DNA of 64,000 nucleotides from CAWFZT01 sp963820415 (GTDB lineage: Bacteria > Chloroflexota > Anaerolineae > Anaerolineales > Anaerolineaceae). The stretch lies in contig CAWFZT010000004.1 of assembly GCA_963820415.1 (NCBI GenBank), positions 310,001 to 374,000 on the forward strand, given 5' to 3'. Position 1 is the stretch's first letter, and every line of letters begins with the position of its first letter. This document shows, one piece after another, positions 17,375 to 26,542 of this stretch. The notes under the pieces are model-generated. The model did not search any database. It was not told the origin of the DNA and was given only the letters and a program-made list of their open reading frames with translations. The translations under genes and the position numbers were made by a program.

Positions 17375-20300
17375 ATGGAAAGATACAAACTCGAAGACGA
17401 TGGCACGTTTTCCATCGCTGATTTTCAGCGGTGGCGGCCCTTTTCCAGTTTTTTACCTGGAATTGCCGGGCTGTTGGGTGTTCCGATGTGGGTTTTCTAT
17501 GTCAATCGCGGCCAGGCGGTCACCAGTTTTGGGATAGAGAATAAAGATCATCCCATCATGGAGTTCCAGCCGGCTAATAAGGCTTACCAGTCAACTCCTT
17601 TGATGGGTTTTCGCACTTTCCTCAAGGTAGAGCGCGGCGAAGATCGCCAGTTCTACGAGCCGTTTGCCAACTGGCGCCAATTGAAAGAGGAACTCCAGGT
17701 GATGCGGATTCGTCCGCACGAGCTCGAACTGGAGGAAACCAGCCCGTTTCATGGGTTGCAAACGAAGGTGTGCTATTTCACGCTGCCCCAGGAGAATTTT
17801 GCGGGACTGGTCAGGCAGGTTACCCTGACCAACCTCGGAACGCAGCCGGTCAGGATCGACCTGATAGATGGAATGCCAGCGGTGATCCCCTATGGGGTAT
17901 CCAACACCTTGCTCAAGGAATTGAACCGCACCATTGAAGCCTGGATGGAGACATACAACCTGGACAAAAGGCTGCCTTTCTACCGGTTGAGGGCAACCGT
18001 CGTCGATGCAGAGCAGGTTGGACAATATGAAGCCGGACATTTTGCCCTGGCATTTAATGGGCCGCCGGGAGAAGGCCGACTTTTACCGGTCCTGGTTGAT
18101 CCTGGGGTAATCTTTGGGCAGGACACTTCCTTTTTTTCACCGGAAGGTTTCATCCGGCAGCCTTTACGGGATCTGCTTTCAACGACACAAATCACCGGCG
18201 GGCAGACCCCCTGCGCTTTTTTTGCTGCCCAATATGAGCTGGCCTCTGGTCAATCGGCTACCCTGAACAGTCTGTATGGGCACGCTTCCAGCCTGGAATC
18301 GATTGAAGCCCAATCGTCACGGCTGGCTCAACCCGCTTATGTTGCAGGAAAAAGAGAAGAAGGCCGAAAACTGATCTCCGATTTGGCGGGTGTCATTGCT
18401 ACAAAAAGTGGCCAGCCGGTTTTCGATGCCTACTGCCGGCAAACTTTTTTGGATAACCTCCTGCGTGGAGGTTGGCCGGTTCTGTTGAGCGACCGCAAGC
18501 ATCCTCGGGTTTACCACGTTTACTCACGCAGGCACGGCGACCCTGAACGTGACTACAACGCTTTTTCACTTGCCCCGGAATATTATTCCCAGGGAAACGC
18601 CGCTTACCGCGACATTAATCAAAACCGGCGGAATGATGTCCTGTTCAACCCTGAAGTAGGTGATTTTAATATACGCACTTTTATGAGTTTGATCCAGGCA
18701 GATGGGTATAATCCTTTATTGATCCAGGGCAGCAAATTCACCTTGACCGAAGAGCGCCGGGATAAAGTTCTGACTTCGGCCAGGGACCTGGAATGGCTGG
18801 AGGCTATTCTGGCCGTCCCATTCACGCCCGGACTCCTGATTACGGCTATCCTAGAACATCAGGAGGGGCTAAGGGTCCCCTTGAAAGAATTCCTTGAAAA
18901 GGTCTTCAGCAATGCCGTCCAGCATGCCGAGGCTAATTTTGGCGAAGGCTACTGGATTGACCACTGGACCTACAACCTTGACCTGATCGAGAGTTACCTG
19001 TCGGTCTTTCCGGACCGCCAGGAAGATTTACTTTTTGGCCGGCCCGATTTACCCTTCTACGAAAGTTCTTCTATTGTTCTGCCACGCCTGAAGAAATATG
19101 TGCTGGCGGAAGGCATTCCCCGCCAGTTGGGCAGTGTGGTGGAAGACAAAGAGAAAGCAGCCAGGATCGCCGCCCGATCGGAATTGCCGAAATGGCTGCG
19201 CGCCGGCCATGGCGAGGGAGAAATATACCGTACTACTCTGTTCAATAAACTGGTTTGCCTGGCGCTGATCAAGTTCTCGTCTCTCGACCCGTTCGGGATG
19301 GGGATCGAGATGGAAGCCGGGAAACCGGGTTGGTATGACGCCCTGAACGGCCTGCCTGCTCTGTTTGGATCTTCCTTGCCGGAAACTTATGAGCTAAGAC
19401 GACTGTTCGATTTCCTGTGCAAGGCGATCAAGGCCGCTGAGACAAAGAAAATCCGGCTGCCCGTTGAAGTAGCCATTTTGCTCAGGGAAATGCTGGCCTG
19501 CCTGGATATCTATAACCATCAACCTTCGTCCCATCGCGATTTTATTTATTGGGATTCGGCTTCCACTGCCCGGGAGATTTATCGGGAAGCGATCCACCTG
19601 GGCTTTACTGGAGAAGAACAATCCATTCCCTTATCTGCCCTGGATGAAGTGCTCAGTTTGTTCCAGGTAAAAATCGAGGCAGGCATTCAGCGGGCCATTG
19701 AGCTCAACCACGGCCTGCCGCCTACTTATTTTATCTTCCGGGTCGAAGAGTTTGAACCGGTTCTCCAGTTAGACGGCGAGCCGGAGCTCGATCCGCAGGG
19801 TAGGCCCTATATCTTTGTGAGAAAGTTCAACCCGGAAGTTTTGCCTCTGTTTCTGGAGGGGATTGTCCAGGCCTTCAAGAATTCAGCAAATATGGAGGCT
19901 GCCCAGGAGCTTTACCAAAAGGTAAAAGCCAGCCCTCTGTACGATCAGAAATTGAAAATGTACAAAGTCAACGCCTCGCTCAATGAGATGCCATACGAGA
20001 TAGGACGCGCCCGCGCCTTCACCCCCGGCTGGTTGGAAAATGAGTTCATCTGGCTGCACATGGAATATAAATATCTACTGCAAATCCTACGGGCAGGTTT
20101 ATGCGATGAATTTTTTGACGAATTACACAACACCCTTGTCCCCTTCATGCAGCCAGAAATCTATGGCCGCAGCCCGCTCGAAAACTCTTCATTTATTGTC
20201 AGCAGCGCCCATCCGGATCAAAATCTGCACGGGGCTGGTTTTGTGGCGCGCCTGAGCGGGTCGACCGCGGAATTTCTGAGCATTTGGTCGATCATGATGG

Positions 20301-20599
20301 CCGGGAAGCAGCCTTTTTACTTGCGTGAGGGTGGTCTGGCGCTCAGGCTGCGCCCGGTCTTGCCAGGTTGGATGTTCACCAGCGCAGGGACCGTCACTTT
20401 CAAATTCCTGGGGTGCTGCGATATCACCTACCACAATCCGAGCAGGAAAGATCTCAAAGGCGATCTGTCGGAACCAGCCCGGACCGTCATCACAACTCCG
20501 GACGGAAAAAATCTTGCAATCAACACTGGAGAGATTGTCGAGCCGTATGCCGGTATGCTGCGCAGCGGGCAAATTACCAGTTTGGATGTATATTACTGA
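17375..20599 (+). CDS. GH94 phosphorylase, 1,2-beta-oligoglucan phosphorylase-like
   Basis: A 1074-residue cytosolic GH94-type enzyme. Its length and motifs resemble the long group that includes Listeria 1,2-beta-oligoglucan phosphorylase, which cleaves beta-1,2-glucans with phosphate to release glucose-1-phosphate. Seen: an N-terminal beta-sandwich region (PFSSFLPGIAGLLGVPMWVF, EFQPANKAYQSTPLMGFR) and a catalytic (alpha/alpha)6 barrel with HVYSRRHGDPERDYNAFSLA, RRNDVLFNPEVGDFNIRTFM and GYWIDHWTYNLDLIESYL (about 523-540). ATG 17375 is preceded by AAGGA at ideal spacing; the upstream in-frame starts lie in repeat C and are rejected. No signal peptide. A second GH94 gene follows after 26 bp. 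Confidence 0.85.
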   Translation: MERYKLEDDGTFSIADFQRWRPFSSFLPGIAGLLGVPMWVFYVNRGQAVTSFGIENKDHPIMEFQPANKAYQSTPLMGFRTFLKVERGEDRQFYEPFANWRQLKEELQVMRIRPHELELEETSPFHGLQTKVCYFTLPQENFAGLVRQVTLTNLGTQPVRIDLIDGMPAVIPYGVSNTLLKELNRTIEAWMETYNLDKRLPFYRLRATVVDAEQVGQYEAGHFALAFNGPPGEGRLLPVLVDPGVIFGQDTSFFSPEGFIRQPLRDLLSTTQITGGQTPCAFFAAQYELASGQSATLNSLYGHASSLESIEAQSSRLAQPAYVAGKREEGRKLISDLAGVIATKSGQPVFDAYCRQTFLDNLLRGGWPVLLSDRKHPRVYHVYSRRHGDPERDYNAFSLAPEYYSQGNAAYRDINQNRRNDVLFNPEVGDFNIRTFMSLIQADGYNPLLIQGSKFTLTEERRDKVLTSARDLEWLEAILAVPFTPGLLITAILEHQEGLRVPLKEFLEKVFSNAVQHAEANFGEGYWIDHWTYNLDLIESYLSVFPDRQEDLLFGRPDLPFYESSSIVLPRLKKYVLAEGIPRQLGSVVEDKEKAARIAARSELPKWLRAGHGEGEIYRTTLFNKLVCLALIKFSSLDPFGMGIEMEAGKPGWYDALNGLPALFGSSLPETYELRRLFDFLCKAIKAAETKKIRLPVEVAILLREMLACLDIYNHQPSSHRDFIYWDSASTAREIYREAIHLGFTGEEQSIPLSALDEVLSLFQVKIEAGIQRAIELNHGLPPTYFIFRVEEFEPVLQLDGEPELDPQGRPYIFVRKFNPEVLPLFLEGIVQAFKNSANMEAAQELYQKVKASPLYDQKLKMYKVNASLNEMPYEIGRARAFTPGWLENEFIWLHMEYKYLLQILRAGLCDEFFDELHNTLVPFMQPEIYGRSPLENSSFIVSSAHPDQNLHGAGFVARLSGSTAEFLSIWSIMMAGKQPFYLREGGLALRLRPVLPGWMFTSAGTVTFKFLGCCDITYHNPSRKDLKGDLSEPARTVITTPDGKNLAINTGEIVEPYAGMLRSGQITSLDVYY

Positions 20600-20625
20600 T
20601 AAAACTAATCAAAGTGGAGGCAGGG

Positions 20626-23365
20626 ATGACCGAAAATGACCCCATCGGGTGGGAGTTTCTGGATAAAGCCGGCACTTTTTCTTTGCCCGATCCGCAGTAT
20701 TCTAACTACCTGTATTTTCCCCTGGCCAATGAAGCTGGAATTTTTTCGTCGATTACCCCTACATTGAATGGGGATATCAAAGCAGACCAAAATACTTTCC
20801 TGAGCATGCCCGTTTCGGTTGAGGATTTGCATAATTCTCGGGCTGCGAGAAATTTTTGGGTCTACGTCGAAGGAGTTGGGCCCTGGTCAGTTACCGGCAA
20901 CAGTGCAGCGCAGCTTGCCACGAAGTTCACTGGCGCTGACACCGAGCAAGTGACCCTCGAAGCCGGTTTCTTATGGCAGCGAATCCTCCGCCAGAACTCA
21001 CACATTGGTTTACAGGCCGAAGTGGTAAATTTTGTTCCTGCTGGCCCGGATAAAGTCGAGTTGATGAAGGTTACTCTGACTAACCTGAGTGACCATTCTC
21101 TGCACGTTTTTCCCACGGCGGCCATTCCCATCTTCGGTCGGTCGGCTGAAAATCTGCGCGATCATCGCCACGTGACCTCCCTTCTCCACCGCATTCGCAT
21201 GCGCCGCTATGGGGTTATAACCTGCCCGACACTATCTTTCGATGAGCGCGGGCACCAGCCTAACCAGGTGGCGTATGGGGTATTCGGCGCCACTGGAGAA
21301 GGTTATGCTCCTCAAGGTTTCTTTCCGGCGGTGGAAGATTTTATCGGCGAAGGCGGAACGCTAGACTGGCCCGAGGCCGTGGTGCAAAACTTGCCCGCCC
21401 CGGCGCACAGCGGAGACAGACTGGATGGATACGAGGTCCTGGGAGGGCTGCGCTTCAAGGATGAACAGCTTGCCTCGGGAGCCTCGAAATCTTATGTCCT
21501 GATCCAGGCCATCCTGGACAGCAGTCAGGAGTCTGACCGCCTTGTAGAACAATATGGCCGCGCGGACCTGTTTGACGATTGGCTTTTAAAGACTAAATTG
21601 GACTGGCACCAAAAATTAGACGCTCTGTCCTTCCACACCGGTGATAGCAGATTTGATGGCTGGATGCGCTGGGTGACTCTTCAGCCCATTCTGCGCAGGT
21701 TATTCGGAAATTCATATCTTCCTTATCACGATTATGGACGGGGTGGGCGCGGCTGGCGTGATTTGTGGCAGGATATCCTGTCTTTGCTGCTTATGCAGCC
21801 CGGAAACGTGGGTGAAATGTTATTCAGCAATTTCGGCGGGGTGCGTATCGATGGCAGCAATGCCACAATCATCGGTTCCCAACCGGGCGAATTCAGGGCT
21901 GATCGCAATAATATTCCCCGGGTATGGATGGATCACGGCGCCTGGCCATTCTTGACCACTCGCCTATACATTGACCAGACCGGCGACCTGGCCTTCCTGC
22001 TGCGTCCCCAGGTGTATTTTAAGGATCATCTGGTTGAACGAACCAGGTCGGTCGACCAAGCTTGGCATCCCGATCAGGGCACTTTGCTGAAGACTGCTTC
22101 AGGCGATGTCTACCAGGGGACCATACTGGAACACATTTTGATCCAGCATTTGACGCCTTTCTTCAATGTTGGAGAACATAACAACATCCTCCTGGAAGGG
22201 GCGGATTGGAATGACGCTATGGATATGGGGCGTCACCGAGGTGAAAGTGTGGCTTTTACTGCCTTTTACGCCAGCAACCTGCGCCAGTTGAGCATGCTAG
22301 TACTGGCCCTGAAGCAGATCGGGCGCTTCGCAGGTCGAGCTTGCCGAGGAAATTACCATGCTCCTCGATCGGCTTGGCCAGCCTGTCAATTATGACTCGG
22401 TCACCGACAAACAAACTCTATTGAAGCGATATTACACCAGGGTGAACCACACTTTGACCGGGAAGAAAATTGCCATCCGTCTGGCAGACCTGGCAGCCGA
22501 TCTGTCAGCTAAGGCTGGCTGGCTGTTTGCCCATCTTCGTTCGCACGAATGGGTCACCGATGGGGAAGGAAATGGCTGGTTTAACGGCTATTATGACGAC
22601 GACGGGCAGCGCGTAGAAGGCGATCACCCTCTAGGAGTGCGCATGACCCTCACGGGGCAAGTTTTTGCGCTGATGGGCGGGATAGCCTCCGATGACCAGG
22701 TGCGCCAGGTGGTGCGTTCAGCCGATCGTTACCTCTACGATCCTGCTGTCGGTGGCTACCGGTTGAACACAAATTTCGGGGCGGTCTTGTTAAATCTGGG
22801 TCGTGCCTTTGGTTTTGCCTTTGGGCATAAAGAAAATGGGGCTATGTTCAGCCATATGGCAGTCATGTATGCCAGCGCCCTCTACCAGCGCGGGTTGGCC
22901 TCTGAAGGGTACAAAGTGTTGGAAGGAATTTACCGTCACTGCCAGGATTTCGGCAAAAGCCGTATGTATCCCGGTCTGCCTGAATATATCAATCCCAAAG
23001 GGCGCGGGCTTTATCCTTACCTGACCGGTTCCGCCAGTTGGTACTTGCTGACCATGGTCACTCAGGTCTTTGGCGTGCGTGGGCGCATGGGAGACCTGGA
23101 GTTTTCGCCTGGGCTGGTGGCTGCCCAATTTGACCAGAATGGCGAAGCGGGCATCATCACCCTCTTTGCCAACCAAAAGCTAGAAGTGGTTTACCACAAC
23201 CCTCATAAGCTCGATTTCGGCAATTATCGGATCACGGCGATTGAAATTAATCACCAATCGGTAAATTTAAAGGCGGGTGAGACGCCAGTTATTCCCAGGG
23301 CAGATCTGGCAGCATTGCCTTCTAGCCAGGTACACCGCATCGATGTTTACCTGGATACAAAATAA
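20626..23365 (+). pseudogene. GH94 cellobiose-phosphorylase-like enzyme, frameshifted
   Basis: A second GH94 phosphorylase of about 912 residues if repaired. The first frame (20626 to about 22325) holds the beta-sandwich and most of the barrel, including YHDYGRGGRGWRDLWQDIL, RVWMDHGAWPFLTTRLYIDQ and LLEGADWNDAMDMG (residues 524-537), whose DWND motif carries the family's general acid. The rest is shifted +1 and resumes around SQVELAEEITMLLDRL, continuing through PYLTGSASWYLLTMVTQVFG. One extra base near 22321-22335 explains the break. ATG 20626 has a GGAGG site. The residues are well conserved on both sides, so an assembly insertion is likely. Expected product: glucose-1-phosphate from a beta-gluco-oligosaccharide. 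Confidence 0.85.
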
Positions 23366-23391
23366 AAATCTTTTTCAAGAGGTCAATCTTT

Positions 23392-23820
23392 ATGCCCATC
23401 GCAAAGAACTTGTTGGAAGTCAGCGAATATTCTGGTGAAGGGTATTTACCGCTGGTAGATTTCGACGCCTGGCGGGTAGCCGTGCTCAATTTCATCGATC
23501 AGTTGCTGCCTGAACGCCTCGATACCATGCAGCGTCATAACGAGACCGACGAGGTGTTTGTACTGTTGAAAGGGCGCTGTATTCTATTTCTCGGAAGTGG
23601 GGATCAGGTGGTCAGCGAGATATACGCCGAGGATTTGCGCCCGCTGAAGTTTTATAACGTCAAGAAAGGCTGCTGGCATACTCACACGCTGAGTGAAGAC
23701 GCCTCGGTATTAATTGTTGAAAACAGGGACACCGCCTCAGAAAATTCTCCCACGGTCGCTCTCAGAGCCGCGCAAAGGGTTGAGTTGGTAAACCTGACTC
23801 GCCAGCTTTGGCAAGAATAG
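23392..23820 (+). CDS. Cupin-domain protein
   Basis: A 142-residue single-domain cupin. The core is QRHNETDEVFVLLKGRCILFLGSG, with the first cupin motif's His and Glu, followed by VKKGCWHTHTLSEDASVLIVEN with the second motif's His. Such small cupins are often found with sugar-utilisation enzymes, as here just 26 bp behind the GH94 pair; isomerase, epimerase or binding roles are all possible. It is convergent with the tetR gene; a 6-bp AGAACC/GGTTCT hairpin spans the junction. Confidence 0.78.
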   Translation: MPIAKNLLEVSEYSGEGYLPLVDFDAWRVAVLNFIDQLLPERLDTMQRHNETDEVFVLLKGRCILFLGSGDQVVSEIYAEDLRPLKFYNVKKGCWHTHTLSEDASVLIVENRDTASENSPTVALRAAQRVELVNLTRQLWQE

Positions 23821-23826
23821 AACCGG

Positions 23827-24471
23827 TCAGGTTCTCTGCATATCGATGATTGAATGTGCCCCCTGGAAGAAAAGCTGGCGGAAAATGCTGGCCATTTGTT
23901 CAGGCGGATAAGGCATGCCGTTTTCCAGCCACCAGGTTACCAGGCTTAGCAGCGAACCGGCGAAATAATTGGCCAGCACATCCAGAGGGACGGCGGGCTG
24001 TGCGCCAGGAGCCGTTTGGACAAGATTGGTCCCAAAGAAAGAGCTGGCAGCCATACTGATAATTTCACGGAAACGCCCGGCAGCCGATGTGGCGCTCCCA
24101 CCGCGCAGGATGATCTGGTACAGGTTAGCATTCTCACCGGCGTGCTGGAAGACCAGCAGGACCGGGTTCGTCTGCCTCATTTCAGTGAATGTCGGAATCG
24201 CCCCGGCATCGCTGGCGAGCAGGTTTGTGCGTGAAATTTGGCCGAGCAGGTCGTCTGCGATTGCGTCGATGCTTTTCAGCAATAAGTCTTCCTTATCGCG
24301 GTAATGCAGGTAGAAGGTCGTCCGTCCAAGGTCGGCCTTGCGGGTGATGTCTTCAACGGATACCCCATCGTAGCCCTTTTCGAGGATAAGGGTAAACAGG
24401 GCCTCTTTCAACATGCGCTTTGTGCGGTAAATGCGCCGGTCGGTCCTTTTGTCACTGGTTTGGTTTTCCAT
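23827..24471 (-). CDS. TetR/AcrR-family transcriptional regulator
   Basis: A 214-residue TetR-family DNA-binding repressor. The N-terminal helix-turn-helix is clear at about 14-60 (LFTLILEKGYDGVSVEDITR, then KADLGRTTFYLHYRDKEDLL). The C-terminal ligand/dimer domain (70-210) is of the kind ending ALF/FFQGAHSII with LANYFAGSLLSLVTWWLENG. It is divergent from the efflux operon beginning at 24648, and a palindrome 10 bp upstream of its start is a likely binding site, so it probably represses both itself and the operon. Confidence 0.9.
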   Translation of the reverse strand: MENQTSDKRTDRRIYRTKRMLKEALFTLILEKGYDGVSVEDITRKADLGRTTFYLHYRDKEDLLLKSIDAIADDLLGQISRTNLLASDAGAIPTFTEMRQTNPVLLVFQHAGENANLYQIILRGGSATSAAGRFREIISMAASSFFGTNLVQTAPGAQPAVPLDVLANYFAGSLLSLVTWWLENGMPYPPEQMASIFRQLFFQGAHSIIDMQRT

Positions 24472-24480
24472 CTGAACACC

Positions 24481-24496
24481 TGTCTGTTATCAGACA
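24481..24496. promoter_or_regulatory. Candidate TetR operator
   Basis: A perfect inverted repeat TGTCTG-TTAT-CAGACA in the tetR / efflux-operon intergenic region, 10 bp upstream of the tetR start codon and about 18 bp upstream of the operon's -35 box. Its position and symmetry fit an autoregulatory TetR-family operator. No experiment supports it. Confidence 0.6.
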
Positions 24497-24514
24497 TGGT
24501 CGGTTAATTGCTTG

Positions 24515-24542
24515 TTGACATGCTCTGAAAAGCTATTATAAT
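24515..24542 (+). promoter_or_regulatory. Sigma70-type promoter of the efflux operon
   Basis: Consensus -35 TTGACA (24515-24520) and -10 TATAAT (24537-24542) separated by 16 bp, reading toward the ABC operon. The predicted transcript starts about 100 nt before the first gene, leaving room for a leader. Confidence 0.8.
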
Positions 24543-24647
24543 CTGCAGTGAACAGAGTGTTTATAAATGAATTATTTGTTTATTATATCATTCTTACAAG
24601 GCTTTGGTAACTGTTTTTAATGGTGCAAAAGGCGAGGATCTCAGCCC

Positions 24648-25406
24648 ATGCTCAATCATGGCATAAATATCGATACGGTTGTACAAGATATCCGCCCGGA
24701 AATTCACCATAACGGTAAGCCAATTATCGAACTTAGCAACGTCGATAAAGTTTATCCGACTGTGACGGGGCCGTTTTTTGCTCTGAAGGATATTAATATC
24801 ACCATCGACCCTGGTGAATTTGTCTGCATTGTCGGAAAATCCGGAGCAGGAAAAACCACCCTGATCAACATGGTCACCGGGGTAGATTCGCTTTCTGCAG
24901 GAGAGGTCGTAGTGAATGGCGTCTCTGTCCAGTCGATGAATGAAGATCGACTGGCCTTATGGCGTGGGCGCAACCTGGGCGTAATTTACCAGACCTTTGA
25001 GTTGATGCCCATGTTAACCCTTGTGGAAAACGTTATGCTGCCGATGGATTTCTGTGGTCTTTACCGCCCGCGGCGCAGCCGGGAACGTGCTCTGGAACTG
25101 CTGCGCTTGGTCGAGCTGGAAGATCAGGTGGATAAACTTCCCAGTACAATCTCCGGTGGGCAGCAGCAGCGGGTAGCCATTGCCAGGGCTTTAGCCAACG
25201 ATCCTCCCATCATCGTCGCCGATGAACCGACCGGGCGATTGGATTCAGTTACCGCAGAAACGATTTTCCAGGTTTTCGAGCAGTTAATTTCCCAAAGGAA
25301 AACAATCCTGATGGTCACGCATGACCGGAGCGCGGCCGAGCGCTCATCACGCCTCCTGGAACTCGTCGATGGTGAGATTATCAACCAGGGCTTGCCGGAG
25401 AAATAA
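24648..25406 (+). CDS. ABC transporter ATP-binding protein (MacB/LolD-like)
   Basis: A 252-residue ATPase of the MacB/LolD/SalX group. Walker A GKSGAGKT (63-70), Q-loop YQTFELMPMLTLVENVMLPM, signature ISGGQQQRVAIARALA, Walker B IIVADEPTGRLDS, and H-loop MVTHDRSAAE are all intact. First gene of a five-gene operon with a second ATPase, an FtsX-type permease and two lipidated adaptors, so it powers an efflux or lipoprotein/peptide export system. Its stop overlaps the next start (TAATG). Confidence 0.93.
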   Translation: MLNHGINIDTVVQDIRPEIHHNGKPIIELSNVDKVYPTVTGPFFALKDINITIDPGEFVCIVGKSGAGKTTLINMVTGVDSLSAGEVVVNGVSVQSMNEDRLALWRGRNLGVIYQTFELMPMLTLVENVMLPMDFCGLYRPRRSRERALELLRLVELEDQVDKLPSTISGGQQQRVAIARALANDPPIIVADEPTGRLDSVTAETIFQVFEQLISQRKTILMVTHDRSAAERSSRLLELVDGEIINQGLPEK

Positions 25407-26542
25407 TGATTAATTCACCCGTAGACCTGTCAGAGGATGACCACCGCCCGTTGATCGAGCTTAGTAAGGTCGTCAAAGCGTATAAGACACCTGCCGGAAA
25501 TTTTATCGCCTTGAAGGGCATCGATGCCCTTTTTTTGCGTGGTGAGTTCGCCAGCATCATAGGTAAGTCCGGCAGCGGAAAATCGACCATGCTCAACATG
25601 ATTACAGGAATTGACCATCCCTCTGCGGGCCAGGTGCGCATCGGTGACACGTACATGAAGGGCATGAGCGAAGGGAGCCTATCGGTCTGGCGTGGCCGCA
25701 ACCTCGGAATCGTCTTTCAATTCTTTCAACTGCTGCCGATGCTTTCTTTATTAGAAAATACTATGTTGCCGATGGATTTCTGTAATATGTATCCGCCGGC
25801 CGACCGTGAATCACGGGCAATTGACCTGTTGAAATCGGTTGGCATGGAAAAGTACGCCCATAAACATCCCGCTTCTATCTCGGGTGGGCAGCAGCAGTGC
25901 GCTGCGATTGCCAGGGCGCTGGCCAACGACCCGCCCATTCTAATTGCCGATGAGCCTACCGGAAACCTGGATTCAAAAACAGCCGGGATGGTGCTTGAAA
26001 TCTTCGACGAGCTGGTGTACAAGGGAAAAACCATTCTGATTGTGACCCACGATATCACCATCGCCCGGCATGCTTCGCACATTTTGATTCTTTCAGATGG
26101 TGAGTTAATTGACGAGCAGGTACAACGCGCCTTTCCTGATCTATCCCATAAAACTATGCTGGCCATGACACACCGCCTTAAGAAATATACCTTTGACCCC
26201 GGCCAGCCGGTTTCCCCGGCTGGCCTTCATGGCGCAGGCCTCATCATTGTCGAACACGGAGGCATCCAGGTAAACCATGTAAACGGCCAAGAGACTATTA
26301 TTCCAGAGCAGATCCTTGGCCCGGATTCAATCCTATGCCGGGGTGACTTTCTGCGGACACCTTATTCCCTGGTTGCCAGCGGAGATTCACCCCTGATGGT
26401 CAAAATGATAGATAGTGAAGAATTGGACGCCTGGCTCAAAAAGACTCCGGAGGCGCAGGTCAAATTGAATAAACTTTGCCTTAAGGATCAAAAGCCTGGG
26501 GAGATGGAATTTTCCAGGTCCGGGGAGAAAGTCCATCTATGA
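25406..26542 (+). CDS. ABC ATPase with a C-terminal cyclic-nucleotide-binding-like domain
   Basis: A 378-residue protein: an ABC ATPase like the preceding gene (Walker A IIGKSGSGKSTML, signature ISGGQQQCAAIARALA, Walker B ILIADEPTGNLDSKT, H-loop IVTHDITIARH) followed by about 130 extra residues. The extension resembles the beta-roll of the cNMP-binding family (RLKKYTFDPGQPV, GLIIVEHGGIQVN, GPDSILCRGDFL, then a terminal helix DSEELDAWLKKTP), but lacks the phosphate-binding cassette Arg, so ligand binding is doubtful. It overlaps the permease gene by 4 bp. Two non-identical ATPases suggest a heterodimer on one permease. Confidence 0.87.
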   Translation: MINSPVDLSEDDHRPLIELSKVVKAYKTPAGNFIALKGIDALFLRGEFASIIGKSGSGKSTMLNMITGIDHPSAGQVRIGDTYMKGMSEGSLSVWRGRNLGIVFQFFQLLPMLSLLENTMLPMDFCNMYPPADRESRAIDLLKSVGMEKYAHKHPASISGGQQQCAAIARALANDPPILIADEPTGNLDSKTAGMVLEIFDELVYKGKTILIVTHDITIARHASHILILSDGELIDEQVQRAFPDLSHKTMLAMTHRLKKYTFDPGQPVSPAGLHGAGLIIVEHGGIQVNHVNGQETIIPEQILGPDSILCRGDFLRTPYSLVASGDSPLMVKMIDSEELDAWLKKTPEAQVKLNKLCLKDQKPGEMEFSRSGEKVHL

